Shown in pieces: positions 1 to 7,317 of a stretch of DNA of 20,222 nucleotides. Below the pieces are notes generated by a model, which was not told where the DNA came from, did no database searches, and saw only the letters and a list, made by a program, of their open reading frames with translations. The DNA comes from Oxalobacteraceae bacterium (GTDB lineage Bacteria > Pseudomonadota > Gammaproteobacteria > Burkholderiales > Burkholderiaceae_D). The stretch spans positions 1-20,222 of the forward strand of contig DPRS01000008.1 in NCBI GenBank assembly GCA_003537575.1, read 5' to 3'. Made by a program: the position numbers and the translations under genes. The first letter of the stretch is position 1; the number at the start of each line of letters is the position of its first letter.

Positions 1-1
1 G

Positions 2-508
2 GCGCGCACCATCCGCGTGCCGGTGCACATGATCGAATCGATCAACAAGATGAACCGCATCAACCGCCAGGTGCTGATGGAAACCGGCGCCGAGGCCGAC
101 ATTCCCACCCTCGCCAAGAAGATGGACATGCCGGAAGCAAAGATCCGCGAAATCATGAAGGTCGCCAAGGAACCGATTTCGATGGACATGCCGATGGGCG
201 AGGATGGCGATTCCAGCATCGGCGACTTCATCCAGGACGACAGCACCCTGGCGCCGGCCGAGGCGGCGCTGCAGGCCTCCATGCGCGACGTCATCAAGGA
301 TGTGCTCGATACGCTGCCGCCGCGCGAAGCCAAGGTGCTGCGCATGCGCTACGGCATCGAGATGAACAGCGACCTGACGCTGGAGGAAGTGGGCAAGCAT
401 TTCGAAGTTACCCGCGAACGCATCCGCCAGATCGAACTGAAAGCGATGAACAAGCTGCGCCAGGCTTCACGCGCCGATCGCCTCAAGACCTTCCTGGAAG
501 GTCACTAA
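2..508 (+). CDS. rpoD: RNA polymerase sigma-70 factor RpoD, C-terminal part (5' end outside window)
   Basis: Group 1 sigma factor that directs RNA polymerase to housekeeping promoters. The frame is open from the left edge. It begins in region 3.0 (ARTIRVPVHMIESINKMNR) and runs through region 3.1/3.2 (KEPISMDMPMGEDGDSSIGD, then the DFIQDD finger) and region 4.1/4.2 (LPPREAKVLRMRYGIEM, then the helix-turn-helix VTRERIRQIE). It ends in FLEGH, the usual RpoD position. The two -35-contacting arginines of the recognition helix (E. coli R584 and R588) are present. Region 4.2 is otherwise unusually divergent: IELKAMNKLRQASR stands where nearly all RpoD proteins have IEAKALRKLRHPSR, so the residue equivalent to E. 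coli R596 is Asn. This could be a second rpoD copy rather than the main one. RpoS is excluded because its C-terminus is quite different. A possible terminator follows within 20 bp. Confidence 0.93.
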   Translation, partial: ARTIRVPVHMIESINKMNRINRQVLMETGAEADIPTLAKKMDMPEAKIREIMKVAKEPISMDMPMGEDGDSSIGDFIQDDSTLAPAEAALQASMRDVIKDVLDTLPPREAKVLRMRYGIEMNSDLTLEEVGKHFEVTRERIRQIELKAMNKLRQASRADRLKTFLEGH

Positions 509-525
509 GCCTCACGCACGACTGC

Positions 526-563
526 GGCCCGGCTGCCTTCACGCATCCGGGCCTTTCCTTTCC
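526..563 (+). terminator. Possible rho-independent terminator of rpoD
   Basis: Perfect 7-bp GC arms GGCCCGG (526-532) and CCGGGCC (547-553) are separated by a 14-nt loop and followed by the T-rich tail TTTCCTTTCC. It lies 17 bp after the rpoD stop. The stop codon of the convergent kinase gene (539-541) is inside the loop, so the two genes are packed tail to tail. The long loop and interrupted T tract keep confidence moderate. Confidence 0.5.
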
Positions 564-2161
564 TCCCGTTCACTCCCGCACCATCCGAAGCCGGCGACGG
601 CTGCCTTGAGCACCGCCTCCACTCTGCCATTCTCGCTGTCGACCTGCACGACACGCGGCATTTCTTCCGCGGACAATGGATGATGGCCGGCCAGTTGCTG
701 TGCCAGCACCGTTGCACCGGCATCCGACGGATCGTTTCCCTGGCTTGCACGCATGGCCAGACGCTCGCGCATGAGCGCTGCGCCGGCGCGCACATCCAGA
801 ATCAGGAATGGCACGCCCAGTTCCTGCGCCAGCAAGGCGAAGCGCCGCCGCTCTGCGCTGTCGAGAAATGCCGCATCGACGACCACCGGCCAACCGGCCG
901 CAATGATGTCGCGCGCCAGCCCGGCCAGCCTGGCATAGGTCGCCTCGCTGGCCGCCGCAGCGTACAACGCGCTGGCGGGCGCCGCACCGGCGCGGCTGAG
1001 CGGCGCCATGCCTTGCATGCGCTTGCGCTCGACGTCGGAACGGATGCGCAGCGCCCCGCACATTTCCACCACCTGCGCGGCGACAGTCGATTTGCCGCTG
1101 CCGGAAAAACCGTGCGTGATCATCAGCGCCGCCCGCCCGGGGCGCATGCAGGCGCCAGCGTACGCCAGATAGGATTGTATGCGGCGCTGACAATCTGCCC
1201 GCTGCGGCGCATCCTCGGCCAGTTCCTGCAGGCGCAGCAGATGGACCTTGCAGCGCACCAGCGCGCGCAGGACGAGGTAATAGCGCAGCACCTCCAGGCC
1301 GGCATAATCACCGCCGGATTCCAGGTAACGGTTCAGCAGCCGCGCAGCCAGGTCGGGACGGCCGAGGACACCCAGGTCCATGACGGCGAAGGCGAGATCG
1401 TTCAGCACATCGATCCAGCGCAGGCTCTCGCTGAATTCGATGCAGTCGAAGGCCGTGGCCTGGCCATGCAGGGTAATGATATTGCCGCAATGCAGATCGC
1501 CATGGCCTTCGCGCACGTATCCGTCCTGCCTGCGCCGCGCGAATGCCGGGCCCAGTTGCGCATGTCGGCTGCGGTGCCAGTCCAGCAGCGCAGCCGCCTG
1601 CGGCCCGGCGCCGGCATCCGGCAGCAACTGCGCGAGCGTCGCCAGGATGTCGTCCGCGCATGCCAGCAACTGCGCCGCCGTCCCCCATGGCATGCCGGCA
1701 AGCGCCACCGGCGCCTCCTGGTGGAAGCCGGCCAGTCTGTCGGCCAGCTGATCGATCTCTTCCGGCCTGATGGCGCCGGCGGCGACGCGCTCGCTCCACA
1801 ACGCATCCTGGTCGAATGCGCGCATCCTAAGCACATATTCGATGGCGGCACCCGGACCTGACAGCTGTGGCGTATCCGCACTGCCGGTAACTGGTTGCAC
1901 ATCCAGATACAGTTCGGGCGCAAGACGCCGGTTCAGGCGCAGCTCCTCCTCACAGTAGCGCCGGCGCGCAGCAAGCGTGGAAAAATCAAGAAAGTCGAAG
2001 CGCACTGCTTTCTTGATCTTGTAGGCATGTTTTCCAGCTACCAGCACCCAGGAGATGTGCGTCTCGAACAGCCGCACCGGTGCGGTCGTCTGCAATACTG
2101 AAGTCAATGCGCCGATCAGCCGCGCTTGCCGGTCCTGGGAATCGATGGGTTCGGTATGCAT
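539..2161 (-). CDS. APH-fold kinase fused to AAA_33 P-loop kinase (COG2187-COG0645 type)
   Basis: Bifunctional protein of 540 aa, cytoplasmic, substrate unknown. The N-terminal half (about residues 25-335) is an aminoglycoside-phosphotransferase-like kinase: the catalytic loop is HGDLHCGN at 220-227, with D222 as catalytic base and N227 as metal ligand, and DCIEFS at 239-244 provides the DFG-equivalent Asp. The C-terminal domain (about 345-525) has the Walker A motif GFSGSGKST at 351-359 and RSDVERKRM at 374-382, as in AAA_33/zeta-like small-molecule kinases. The same two-domain architecture occurs in Mycobacterium tuberculosis Rv2004c, a DosR-regulon gene (from memory). I chose the ATG at 2161 because the conserved fold begins just after it and the 66 upstream in-frame codons are low-complexity and Arg/Ala-rich. 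No clear ribosome binding site is visible. It faces its paralogue at 2464 head to head. It is unlikely to be a true antibiotic-resistance kinase. Confidence 0.85.
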   Translation of the reverse strand: MHTEPIDSQDRQARLIGALTSVLQTTAPVRLFETHISWVLVAGKHAYKIKKAVRFDFLDFSTLAARRRYCEEELRLNRRLAPELYLDVQPVTGSADTPQLSGPGAAIEYVLRMRAFDQDALWSERVAAGAIRPEEIDQLADRLAGFHQEAPVALAGMPWGTAAQLLACADDILATLAQLLPDAGAGPQAAALLDWHRSRHAQLGPAFARRRQDGYVREGHGDLHCGNIITLHGQATAFDCIEFSESLRWIDVLNDLAFAVMDLGVLGRPDLAARLLNRYLESGGDYAGLEVLRYYLVLRALVRCKVHLLRLQELAEDAPQRADCQRRIQSYLAYAGACMRPGRAALMITHGFSGSGKSTVAAQVVEMCGALRIRSDVERKRMQGMAPLSRAGAAPASALYAAAASEATYARLAGLARDIIAAGWPVVVDAAFLDSAERRRFALLAQELGVPFLILDVRAGAALMRERLAMRASQGNDPSDAGATVLAQQLAGHHPLSAEEMPRVVQVDSENGRVEAVLKAAVAGFGWCGSEREERKGPDA

Positions 2162-2463
2162 GCTGTCAAAGCGGCGCGCCGCTCGGGAAATTGACCCGTG
2201 GCCCGCCGCCGAAGCCGTGCGAGCCGCCTGCCAAGGCGGGAACGGAAGTTCTCCGGCTGGCCAGGCCATTCTAGCCCGGTGCGGCGTCGCGCGACAACAC
2301 TTTGCCCCGCCATCGCTCGCATGGGGGCACGCTGACCAGGAGCGACAGCCCCCGCTCAACCGGTTTGTGCATGCGCAAACGGCTTGCCTTGCCTCCTGCT
2401 AGCTTGCATGAAAGCCCTTCTTTCGTTTCCATTCGCATTCCTGCTGTCTCTTACTCCAGTGCC
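2162..2463. promoter_or_regulatory. Shared divergent intergenic region of the two kinase genes
   Basis: This 302-bp gap must hold the promoters of both kinase genes, but I see no convincing sigma-70 hexamers. Two palindromes stand out: a perfect 14-bp AGCGGCGCGCCGCT at 2170-2183, ten bases upstream of the reverse-strand start, and a near-perfect 18-bp GTTTGTGCATGCGCAAAC at 2363-2380 (one mismatched pair), about 85 bp upstream of the forward start. No FNR-type TTGAT-N4-ATCAA site was found here. Confidence 0.4.
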
Positions 2464-3486
2464 ATGAGCGACACGCCCACGCCAGCCGATGTCAGCCTGG
2501 AATCCAAGGTAGCTTTCCTGCGGCAGCCAAGCGCCTATCCGGAACTGTGCTTTCGCGTGGAAGCGCTGGAAACCCACATGTCCTGGGTATTCCTTACCGA
2601 GCGTCATGCCTGGAAACTGAAAAAGCCGGTGCATTACGATCACCTGGATTTTTCCACTCCGGATGTCCGGCGTTTCTTTTGCGAAGAGGAATTGCGCCTG
2701 AACCGGCGCCTAGCAGCTTCTACCTATCTCGGCGTGGTGCCTCTCGGCATCGATGCGAGCGGCCACCTGTGCCTGGAAGGAGGTACGGCAATCGACTGGC
2801 TGGTAAAAATGCGCCGCCTGCCGGTGCAGCACATGCTCGACTATGCGATCCGGCATGGCAGCGCGGGCACGCGCGATATCGCCGCGCTGGCGCGGCGCCT
2901 GGGCCGCTTTTATGCAGACTGCCCGCCGGTTGCGCTTGAAGCAGCCGACTATCGCCAGCGATTTCTCGACGATATCGCCCGCAATCTTGCCGAACTGCGC
3001 ACGCCGGCCTTCCATTTGCCCGCGCAACGGATCGAGGCGCTGTGCCAGGCACATGGTGATTTCCTGCGCGGCCACACGGACCTGTTCGCGCAACGTCTGG
3101 CGGCCGGCAGGGTCGTTGAAGGCCATGGCGATTTACGCCCGGAACACGTTTGCTTGCGCCCCACGCTGGCCGTCATCGACTGCCTGGAATTTTCCCTCGA
3201 TCTGCGCATCGTCGACGCGGTGGATGAGCTCGGTTTTCTGGCATTGGAATGCGAGCGCCTGGGTAGCTGCGAGCTGGGGCAGCTATTGCTGCGCACCTAT
3301 AGCCAAAGCACGCAGGACTGGCCCGCTCCTGCCCTGCTCGGCTTTTATCAGAGTTTTCGCGCCTGCCTGCGCGCCCGGATCGCGATTCGTCACCTGAACG
3401 AAGAAAAGTTCCGTTATTCGGCAGAATGGCGTCGGCGCGCCATGGATTACCTGGATCTCGCGCAACGGCATCTGCCCTCTGGCTGA
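2464..3486 (+). CDS. APH-fold kinase-like protein, single-domain paralogue (COG2187 type)
   Basis: This 340-aa protein is homologous to the N-terminal half of the divergent neighbour. Shared blocks include ETHMSWVFLTERHAWKLKKP (37-56), LDFST (61-65), EEELRLNRRLA (74-84), HGDL (221-224) and DCLEFS (239-244). It lacks the C-terminal P-loop domain. In the catalytic loop it reads HGDLRPEH (221-228): the base D223 is kept, but the Asn that helps bind magnesium in APH enzymes is His228. Activity may therefore be altered, although some family members seem to share this form. The ATG at 2464 was chosen because homology with the paralogue begins soon after it; upstream codons look non-coding. No strong ribosome binding site is visible. 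Substrate is unknown. Confidence 0.83.
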   Translation: MSDTPTPADVSLESKVAFLRQPSAYPELCFRVEALETHMSWVFLTERHAWKLKKPVHYDHLDFSTPDVRRFFCEEELRLNRRLAASTYLGVVPLGIDASGHLCLEGGTAIDWLVKMRRLPVQHMLDYAIRHGSAGTRDIAALARRLGRFYADCPPVALEAADYRQRFLDDIARNLAELRTPAFHLPAQRIEALCQAHGDFLRGHTDLFAQRLAAGRVVEGHGDLRPEHVCLRPTLAVIDCLEFSLDLRIVDAVDELGFLALECERLGSCELGQLLLRTYSQSTQDWPAPALLGFYQSFRACLRARIAIRHLNEEKFRYSAEWRRRAMDYLDLAQRHLPSG

Positions 3487-3495
3487 AGCTTGCGC

Positions 3496-3512
3496 CGCCG
3501 CCTGATGCGGCG
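3496..3512. terminator. Weak hairpin between convergent kinase and prs genes
   Basis: A 6-bp stem, CGCCGC (3496-3501) with GCGGCG (3507-3512) around a CTGAT loop, lies in the 38-bp gap between two convergent stop codons. Neither side has a T tract, so termination is only suggested by position. Confidence 0.3.
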
Positions 3513-3524
3513 TCCGTGACGGCA

Positions 3525-4517
3525 TCAGAATTCCATCATATCGGTCAGCGAGCCGCCCTCATGCATGCGCCGGATGGCTTCCCCGAACAGGGCGGCGCTG
3601 CTGAGCAAGGCCACTTTTTGCCGTGCCGGACCTTCGCCCAGGCGGAAAGGCGGCACGGTATCGGTGACCGCGAGGCGCTCGACCGCATCGCCGGCAAGCA
3701 GGGTCGCGGCATCTTCCGTGAACAGGCCATGGCTGGCGGCGGCCAACACGGTAGCCGCGCCTTGCGCGCGGCAGGCGCGGGCGGTGCGCACCAAGGTATT
3801 TCCGGTGCTGATCAGGTCATCAAGAATGATGGCAACCCTGCCGCGTACCTCACCCACCAGCAGTTCGCCGCTGACCACGCCGCCGCTGCGGTGCTTTTCG
3901 GCGAAGGCGGCGCCAACCGGCTTGCCAATCTGGTGCGACAGCAGCTGGCGGAAACGTTCGGCGCGCTTGATGCCGCCGGCATCCGGCGCGACCACCACGG
4001 CATCGACGTCGCGCACGAACGGCAGGAAATAGTTGGCGAAGAGCTTGCCGGCTTCCAGGTTTTCGCTGCAGATGCGAAAGGCGTTCTGATAGGCGGCCAG
4101 GTTATGCACGTCCATGGTCAGCACCGCATCGGCGCCGACCGCCTCGAACAAGGCTGCCACGTAACGGGTGGTGACCGGATCGCGCGGCTTGGTCTTGCGG
4201 TCCTTCCTGGCATACGCCAGGTAGGGAACCACCGCCGTCACGCGCGCAGCGCTGGCATCCTTCAACGCACCGATGAAAAACAGCAGGCGGCACAGCTTGT
4301 CGTTGCCGCTCTGGCGCGAATCACCATACAGCGAATGGATGACGAACACATCCCTGCCGCGCACATTGGCGAGCGGCCGCGCCTTGTGCTCGGCATCCTC
4401 GAATTCCCTTTCCTCATGCGGACTCAGGGACAAGCCGAGATGGGCGCCGACGCGTTCGCCGAAATCCCTGCTCTCGTCCAGCGCAAACAACTGCAAGTCG
4501 CTGCCAATATCCATCAT
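3525..4517 (-). CDS. prs: Ribose-phosphate pyrophosphokinase, divergent paralogue
   Basis: Makes PRPP from ribose 5-phosphate and ATP, at the entry to nucleotide, His, Trp and NAD synthesis. At 330 aa it is slightly longer than the usual 310-320. Visible landmarks are NVRGRDVFVIHS (51-62), PYLAYARKDRKTKPRDP (98-114), the metal-site TMDVH (134-138), the flexible-loop EKHRSGG (207-213, canonical KRR), and the PRPP loop ILDDLISTGNTL (231-242, canonical VDDMIDTGGTL). These show a complete but non-canonical member, so it is probably an accessory copy with the housekeeping prs elsewhere. The start is one of two adjacent ATGs; a GGAAAGGCGG stretch lies upstream. It reads in the same direction as the Aer gene but is separated from it by 177 bp. 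Confidence 0.85.
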   Translation of the reverse strand: MMDIGSDLQLFALDESRDFGERVGAHLGLSLSPHEEREFEDAEHKARPLANVRGRDVFVIHSLYGDSRQSGNDKLCRLLFFIGALKDASAARVTAVVPYLAYARKDRKTKPRDPVTTRYVAALFEAVGADAVLTMDVHNLAAYQNAFRICSENLEAGKLFANYFLPFVRDVDAVVVAPDAGGIKRAERFRQLLSHQIGKPVGAAFAEKHRSGGVVSGELLVGEVRGRVAIILDDLISTGNTLVRTARACRAQGAATVLAAASHGLFTEDAATLLAGDAVERLAVTDTVPPFRLGEGPARQKVALLSSAALFGEAIRRMHEGGSLTDMMEF

Positions 4518-4643
4518 GCAAGCCGCCTTTCCATGGCATCCGGCGCCATGTGCATACTATGGCAGCCGGCACCATGAACGGCGGCGCACACTGGCGCATC
4601 CTGTGCGCTGCATCAAGCGCTGCAAAGGCAATGCATGCGCAAT

Positions 4644-4664
4644 CGGCAGCAAGGATTGCTGCCG
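4644..4664. repeat. Perfect inverted repeat between aer and prs
   Basis: CGGCAGCAA (4644-4652), a GGA spacer and TTGCTGCCG (4656-4664) form a 9-bp perfect stem with a 3-nt loop, 30 bp after the Aer stop codon as read on the reverse strand. No T run follows, so it may be a weak terminator, an mRNA-stabilising hairpin or an operator for prs. Confidence 0.5.
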
Positions 4665-4694
4665 CTGCGAACGATGAAGCGGGGGTCTATTTTG

Positions 4695-6332
4695 CTATTT
4701 TTCGGCCAGCAGGCGCTGACGCTTTACCGTTTGAAACGGCCGTACCGAATTTGACTGCGTGCCGGTATTGAAGATTGCCACCGCATGGCTGAGCCGGGCT
4801 GCCTGCTCATGCAGGCTGGCTGATGCCGCCGCCGCATTCTCGACCAGGGAAGTGTTTTGCTGGGTGACCTGGTCCATGTGTGCAACAGTCTGGTTAACCT
4901 GTTGGATACCGGCAGCCTGCTCGCGGCTTGCTACCGCGATTTCCGCCACGATATCGGTGACCTGCTTGACCGATACCACGATCTCATCCATGGTTTGCTT
5001 GGCTTCGTCCACAAGCATATTGCCTGACGCCACCTTCTCTACCGAAGTCTGGATCAAGGCCTTGATTTCCCTGGCGGATGAGGCGGAGCGTTGCGCCAGT
5101 TGACGCACTTCGGCGGCCACCACGGCAAAACCGCGACCCTGATCGCCGGCACGCGCCGCTTCGACCGCGGCATTCAAGGCCAGGATATTGGTCTGGAATG
5201 CAATACCATCGATGACCGAAATGATGTCGGCCACCTTGCGGGAGGCATCGCTGATCTCGTTCATGGTGCTGCCAACCTTGAGAATCACGTCGCCACCGCG
5301 CAACGCCACCGTCGACGCTGAAATCACCAGCTGGTTGGCCTGTTGCACATTGTCGGCGTTCTGCGTGATCGTCGAAGCGAATTCCTCCATACTGGACGCA
5401 GTCTCTTCCAGGCTCGACGCCTGCAATTCGGTTCGCGCAGCCAAATCCATATTGCCTGCGGCAATTTCTCCCGTAGCCGCATTCATGGCCTCGATGTTGG
5501 CGCGCACATCACCCATCACCGCCACCAGATTCACCTTCATCTGCTGCAATCCATCCAGCAAGCGCCCCAGGTCGTCGTGGCGCGTCAATGCAATATTGCC
5601 AGTCAGGTCACAGGCAGCCAGCGCGGTGGACATTTCGACACCTTGCTGCAAGGGACGCACGAACGAAGCCTGCAGCGAGAACCAAAGATAAACTGCCAGC
5701 GCGCTGCTGGTCAGGGCCAGAAGACTGATCCAGAGAGCCACGCTTGAGCCGACCTGGTCGAGCGCAACCCATCCGACGGCGGCCAGCGCTGCGAGGCAGG
5801 CGAACTGCAAGCCGGATACGATTGACAGCCGCTTCATCAGGGAGACATCGCGCAAACCCGCCAGCCAGCCGCCCAGCCCTTTGCGAACCACACGTCCTTT
5901 CTTTACCGTCAGACGCGTACGTGGATTGCTGCGGAGTTCGGTATAGATTTTCTCGGCTTCTTCAATCTGTTGCCGGCTGGGCTTGGTACGCACCGACAGG
6001 TAGCCGACGACCTTGCCGTTTTCCCGCACTGGAGTAACGTTGGCGAATACCCAGTAATAATCGCCGTTCTTGCAGCGATTCTTGACCAGCGCATTCCATA
6101 TCTCGCCGCGTTTGAGGCTTTGCCACAGGTCGGCGAAGGCTCCCGCCGGCATGTCCGGATGGCGCACGATGTTATGCGGTGCGCCCAGCAATTCCTGATC
6201 GGAAAAACCGCAGACTTCGACGAAATACGGGTTAACGTAGGTGATCTTGCCTTTCAAGTCGGTCATGGAAACGATGGGACGACCGTCTTCCAGCACATGT
6301 TCAATGTTGGTTACAGGCAAATTGGTACGCAT
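4695..6332 (-). CDS. aer: Aer-type redox/energy taxis receptor (PAS-HAMP-MCP)
   Basis: Inner-membrane receptor of 545 aa that senses cellular redox state through FAD bound to its PAS domain and signals to CheA/CheW. The PAS domain (10-118) contains PHNIVRHPDMP with R57, H58 and D60, and W79, at the same positions as flavin-site residues of E. coli Aer. Two hydrophobic segments (about 171-191 and 198-219) form the membrane hairpin without a periplasmic domain. A HAMP-like region (220-275) follows, then the MCP signalling domain (280-525), with the conserved hairpin tip IAFQTNILALNAAVEAARAG at 377-396. The C-terminus (RLLAEK) lacks a CheR/CheB-tethering NWETF-like pentapeptide. The ATG at 6332 gives the family's typical MRTNLPVT start; an upstream TTG at 6371 is less likely. 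No flagellar sigma-28 promoter was recognised. Confidence 0.93.
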   Translation of the reverse strand: MRTNLPVTNIEHVLEDGRPIVSMTDLKGKITYVNPYFVEVCGFSDQELLGAPHNIVRHPDMPAGAFADLWQSLKRGEIWNALVKNRCKNGDYYWVFANVTPVRENGKVVGYLSVRTKPSRQQIEEAEKIYTELRSNPRTRLTVKKGRVVRKGLGGWLAGLRDVSLMKRLSIVSGLQFACLAALAAVGWVALDQVGSSVALWISLLALTSSALAVYLWFSLQASFVRPLQQGVEMSTALAACDLTGNIALTRHDDLGRLLDGLQQMKVNLVAVMGDVRANIEAMNAATGEIAAGNMDLAARTELQASSLEETASSMEEFASTITQNADNVQQANQLVISASTVALRGGDVILKVGSTMNEISDASRKVADIISVIDGIAFQTNILALNAAVEAARAGDQGRGFAVVAAEVRQLAQRSASSAREIKALIQTSVEKVASGNMLVDEAKQTMDEIVVSVKQVTDIVAEIAVASREQAAGIQQVNQTVAHMDQVTQQNTSLVENAAAASASLHEQAARLSHAVAIFNTGTQSNSVRPFQTVKRQRLLAEK

Positions 6333-6360
6333 AAGATAACTGCTTTGATGGAAATGACGA

Positions 6361-6379
6361 ATGCCTGCCAAACAGGCAT
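6361..6379. promoter_or_regulatory. Inverted repeat in the aer leader
   Basis: ATGCCTG and CAGGCAT (7-bp perfect arms around CCAAA) lie 29-47 bp upstream of the aer ATG, probably in its 5' untranslated region. It could be an operator or an mRNA hairpin. Only the symmetry is observed. Confidence 0.4.
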
Positions 6380-6427
6380 AAAGAAAAATAGGGGGAAAAC
6401 AACAAGCTGTGACGTACCGAAATAAAT

Positions 6428-6442
6428 CAATTGAATCAATTG
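6428..6442. promoter_or_regulatory. Palindrome upstream of aer, candidate operator
   Basis: CAATTGA and TCAATTG are exact reverse complements separated by one base. The spacing does not match FNR (TTGAT-N4-ATCAA), so the binding protein is unknown. Confidence 0.3.
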
Positions 6443-6650
6443 TTTGGTACCCGCCAACAGCGAAGGTGATCAGTGGATTTTAATTGATTTCAGGAAACTT
6501 AAATTAATTCGTAATAATTTATTGGGCTTTGTTATTTTTTCTTTTTACTGCTGCAATACATGCTGTCCGCTGCTTTGTCGTCAGCAAGAAAGCTGATGTG
6601 AATGAATAAATTCCGATAAGAAAACTGTGACGACAAGCAGGAAGCAGGAT

Positions 6651-6881
6651 TCAGCGATGCCTGGACCTGGCGTCAAGTTCGCGCCGCTTCGGCATATCGT
6701 GCCGCAATTTTTGCAGATCAGACATAGCGCGATTGGCAATCGTACGCGTGTGCAAGTTGTCCGAAGCGGTCAACTGCGCCACCATGCGGATCGCCGAATC
6801 CAGCAAACCACCATGAGAAATCCGTCGACGTTCAGTCAACTGACTGCGAGGAGGATGCTCGTTACCGGTCAATGTTTCCAT
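6651..6881 (-). CDS. Hypothetical protein, 76 codons
   Basis: Unrecognised small frame. The product is hydrophilic and basic at its C-terminus (KRRELDARSRHR), with a possible helix in the middle (GGLLDSAIRMVAQL). It is locally more GC-rich than its AT-rich surroundings, which suggests coding sequence, and it shares strand with the zinc-ribbon gene upstream. No good ribosome binding site precedes the ATG. A forward-strand frame overlaps it but looks less protein-like. It could equally be spurious. Confidence 0.35.
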   Translation of the reverse strand: METLTGNEHPPRSQLTERRRISHGGLLDSAIRMVAQLTASDNLHTRTIANRAMSDLQKLRHDMPKRRELDARSRHR

Positions 6882-7032
6882 TTTGAGATCAAATTAAATT
6901 GCACTCTGCAAACACAATATTCACAGAATGCAATCGGATTTTAGTATGTGCCATCGATAGCTTGTTTATTAAAGGCTGAGAAGTGGTATTAAAAAATCTC
7001 AAGAAACAGCCATTAAGCAGCAACAGGCATTT

Positions 7033-7239
7033 TTATACGAAAGCCACCCTTAATCCATCGTGCCGGGCCAGGACGCGTCTTTCAACCGCCAGATCATCCT
7101 CTTCAAAAGCTTCCGCACATGCCTTGTCACAAAAACGACAACCGTCGGCGATCCGATGGTCGCAATACCAGCAAGTGGAATCATGAAAACCGCTCACAGC
7201 GGAACAGGCGGGACTGTAGCGAAAATTTTGTTCGTTCAT
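7033..7239 (-). CDS. Small zinc-ribbon protein (six Cys)
   Basis: Protein of 68 aa with cysteines at 12, 23, 26, 34, 37 and 41. The arrangement C-x2-C-x7-C-x2-C-x3-C, within CWYCDHRIADGCRFCDKACA, resembles the short treble-clef/DUF2116-type zinc ribbons of small bacterial proteins; zinc binding is inferred from this. An acidic patch (EEDD) and an Arg-rich tail follow. The ATG at 7239 was preferred over the in-frame ATG at 7251 because GGAG lies six bases upstream of it, an ideal ribosome binding site. Function is unknown. An FNR-like box and a -10 element lie upstream at the right spacing for an FNR-activated promoter. Confidence 0.7.
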   Translation of the reverse strand: MNEQNFRYSPACSAVSGFHDSTCWYCDHRIADGCRFCDKACAEAFEEDDLAVERRVLARHDGLRVAFV

Positions 7240-7276
7240 CCTTGTCTCCATGTAAATTTTTTGTATTGGAGACGCA

Positions 7277-7317
7277 AGGATAGTTATTCAGGAAAAGACA
7301 AATATGATTGAAATCAA
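7277..7317 (-). promoter_or_regulatory. FNR/ANR-like box and -10 of the zinc-ribbon gene
   Basis: Read on the reverse strand, 7317-7304 is TTGATTTCAATCAT, matching TTGAT-N4-ATCAA at 9 of 10 positions. A TATCCT -10 candidate lies at 7282-7277. That would place the start site near 7270 and the box centre about 40.5 bp upstream, close to the -41.5 of class II FNR promoters, with a roughly 30-nt leader to the ATG at 7239. A single short site in AT-rich DNA can arise by chance. Confidence 0.4.

Larger units (their letters stand above)
6333..6650. other. AT-rich gene-free stretch upstream of aer
   Basis: No convincing coding frame is present in these 318 bp. The composition is clearly more AT-rich than the flanking genes, particularly 6475-6545. 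It includes the leader inverted repeat at 6361-6379 and a perfect 15-bp palindrome, CAATTGA-A-TCAATTG, at 6428-6442, about 96-110 bp upstream of aer. It probably holds the aer promoter, but no hexamer pair is good enough to name. Confidence 0.5.

Noticed and set aside
680..1861. A 393-codon forward frame antisense to the fused kinase
   Set aside because: Arg/Gln/His-rich with no recognisable fold, while the opposite strand encodes clear HGD and Walker A motifs.
539..2161. Antibiotic-resistance aminoglycoside phosphotransferase
   Set aside because: Only the fold and catalytic loop are shared; the fusion and family point to another substrate.
3426..4577. A 383-codon forward frame antisense to prs
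   Set aside because: Shadow of a GC-rich gene; no domain and no ribosome binding site.
6426..6442. Possible FNR site in the TTGAATCAA region upstream of aer
   Set aside because: The half-sites are spaced by one base or repeated in direct orientation; the best reading matches only about 7 of 10 positions.
6627..6944. A 105-codon forward frame (GTG start) in the AT-rich region
   Set aside because: Overlaps the reverse 76-codon frame, has no ribosome binding site and runs into AT-rich non-coding DNA.
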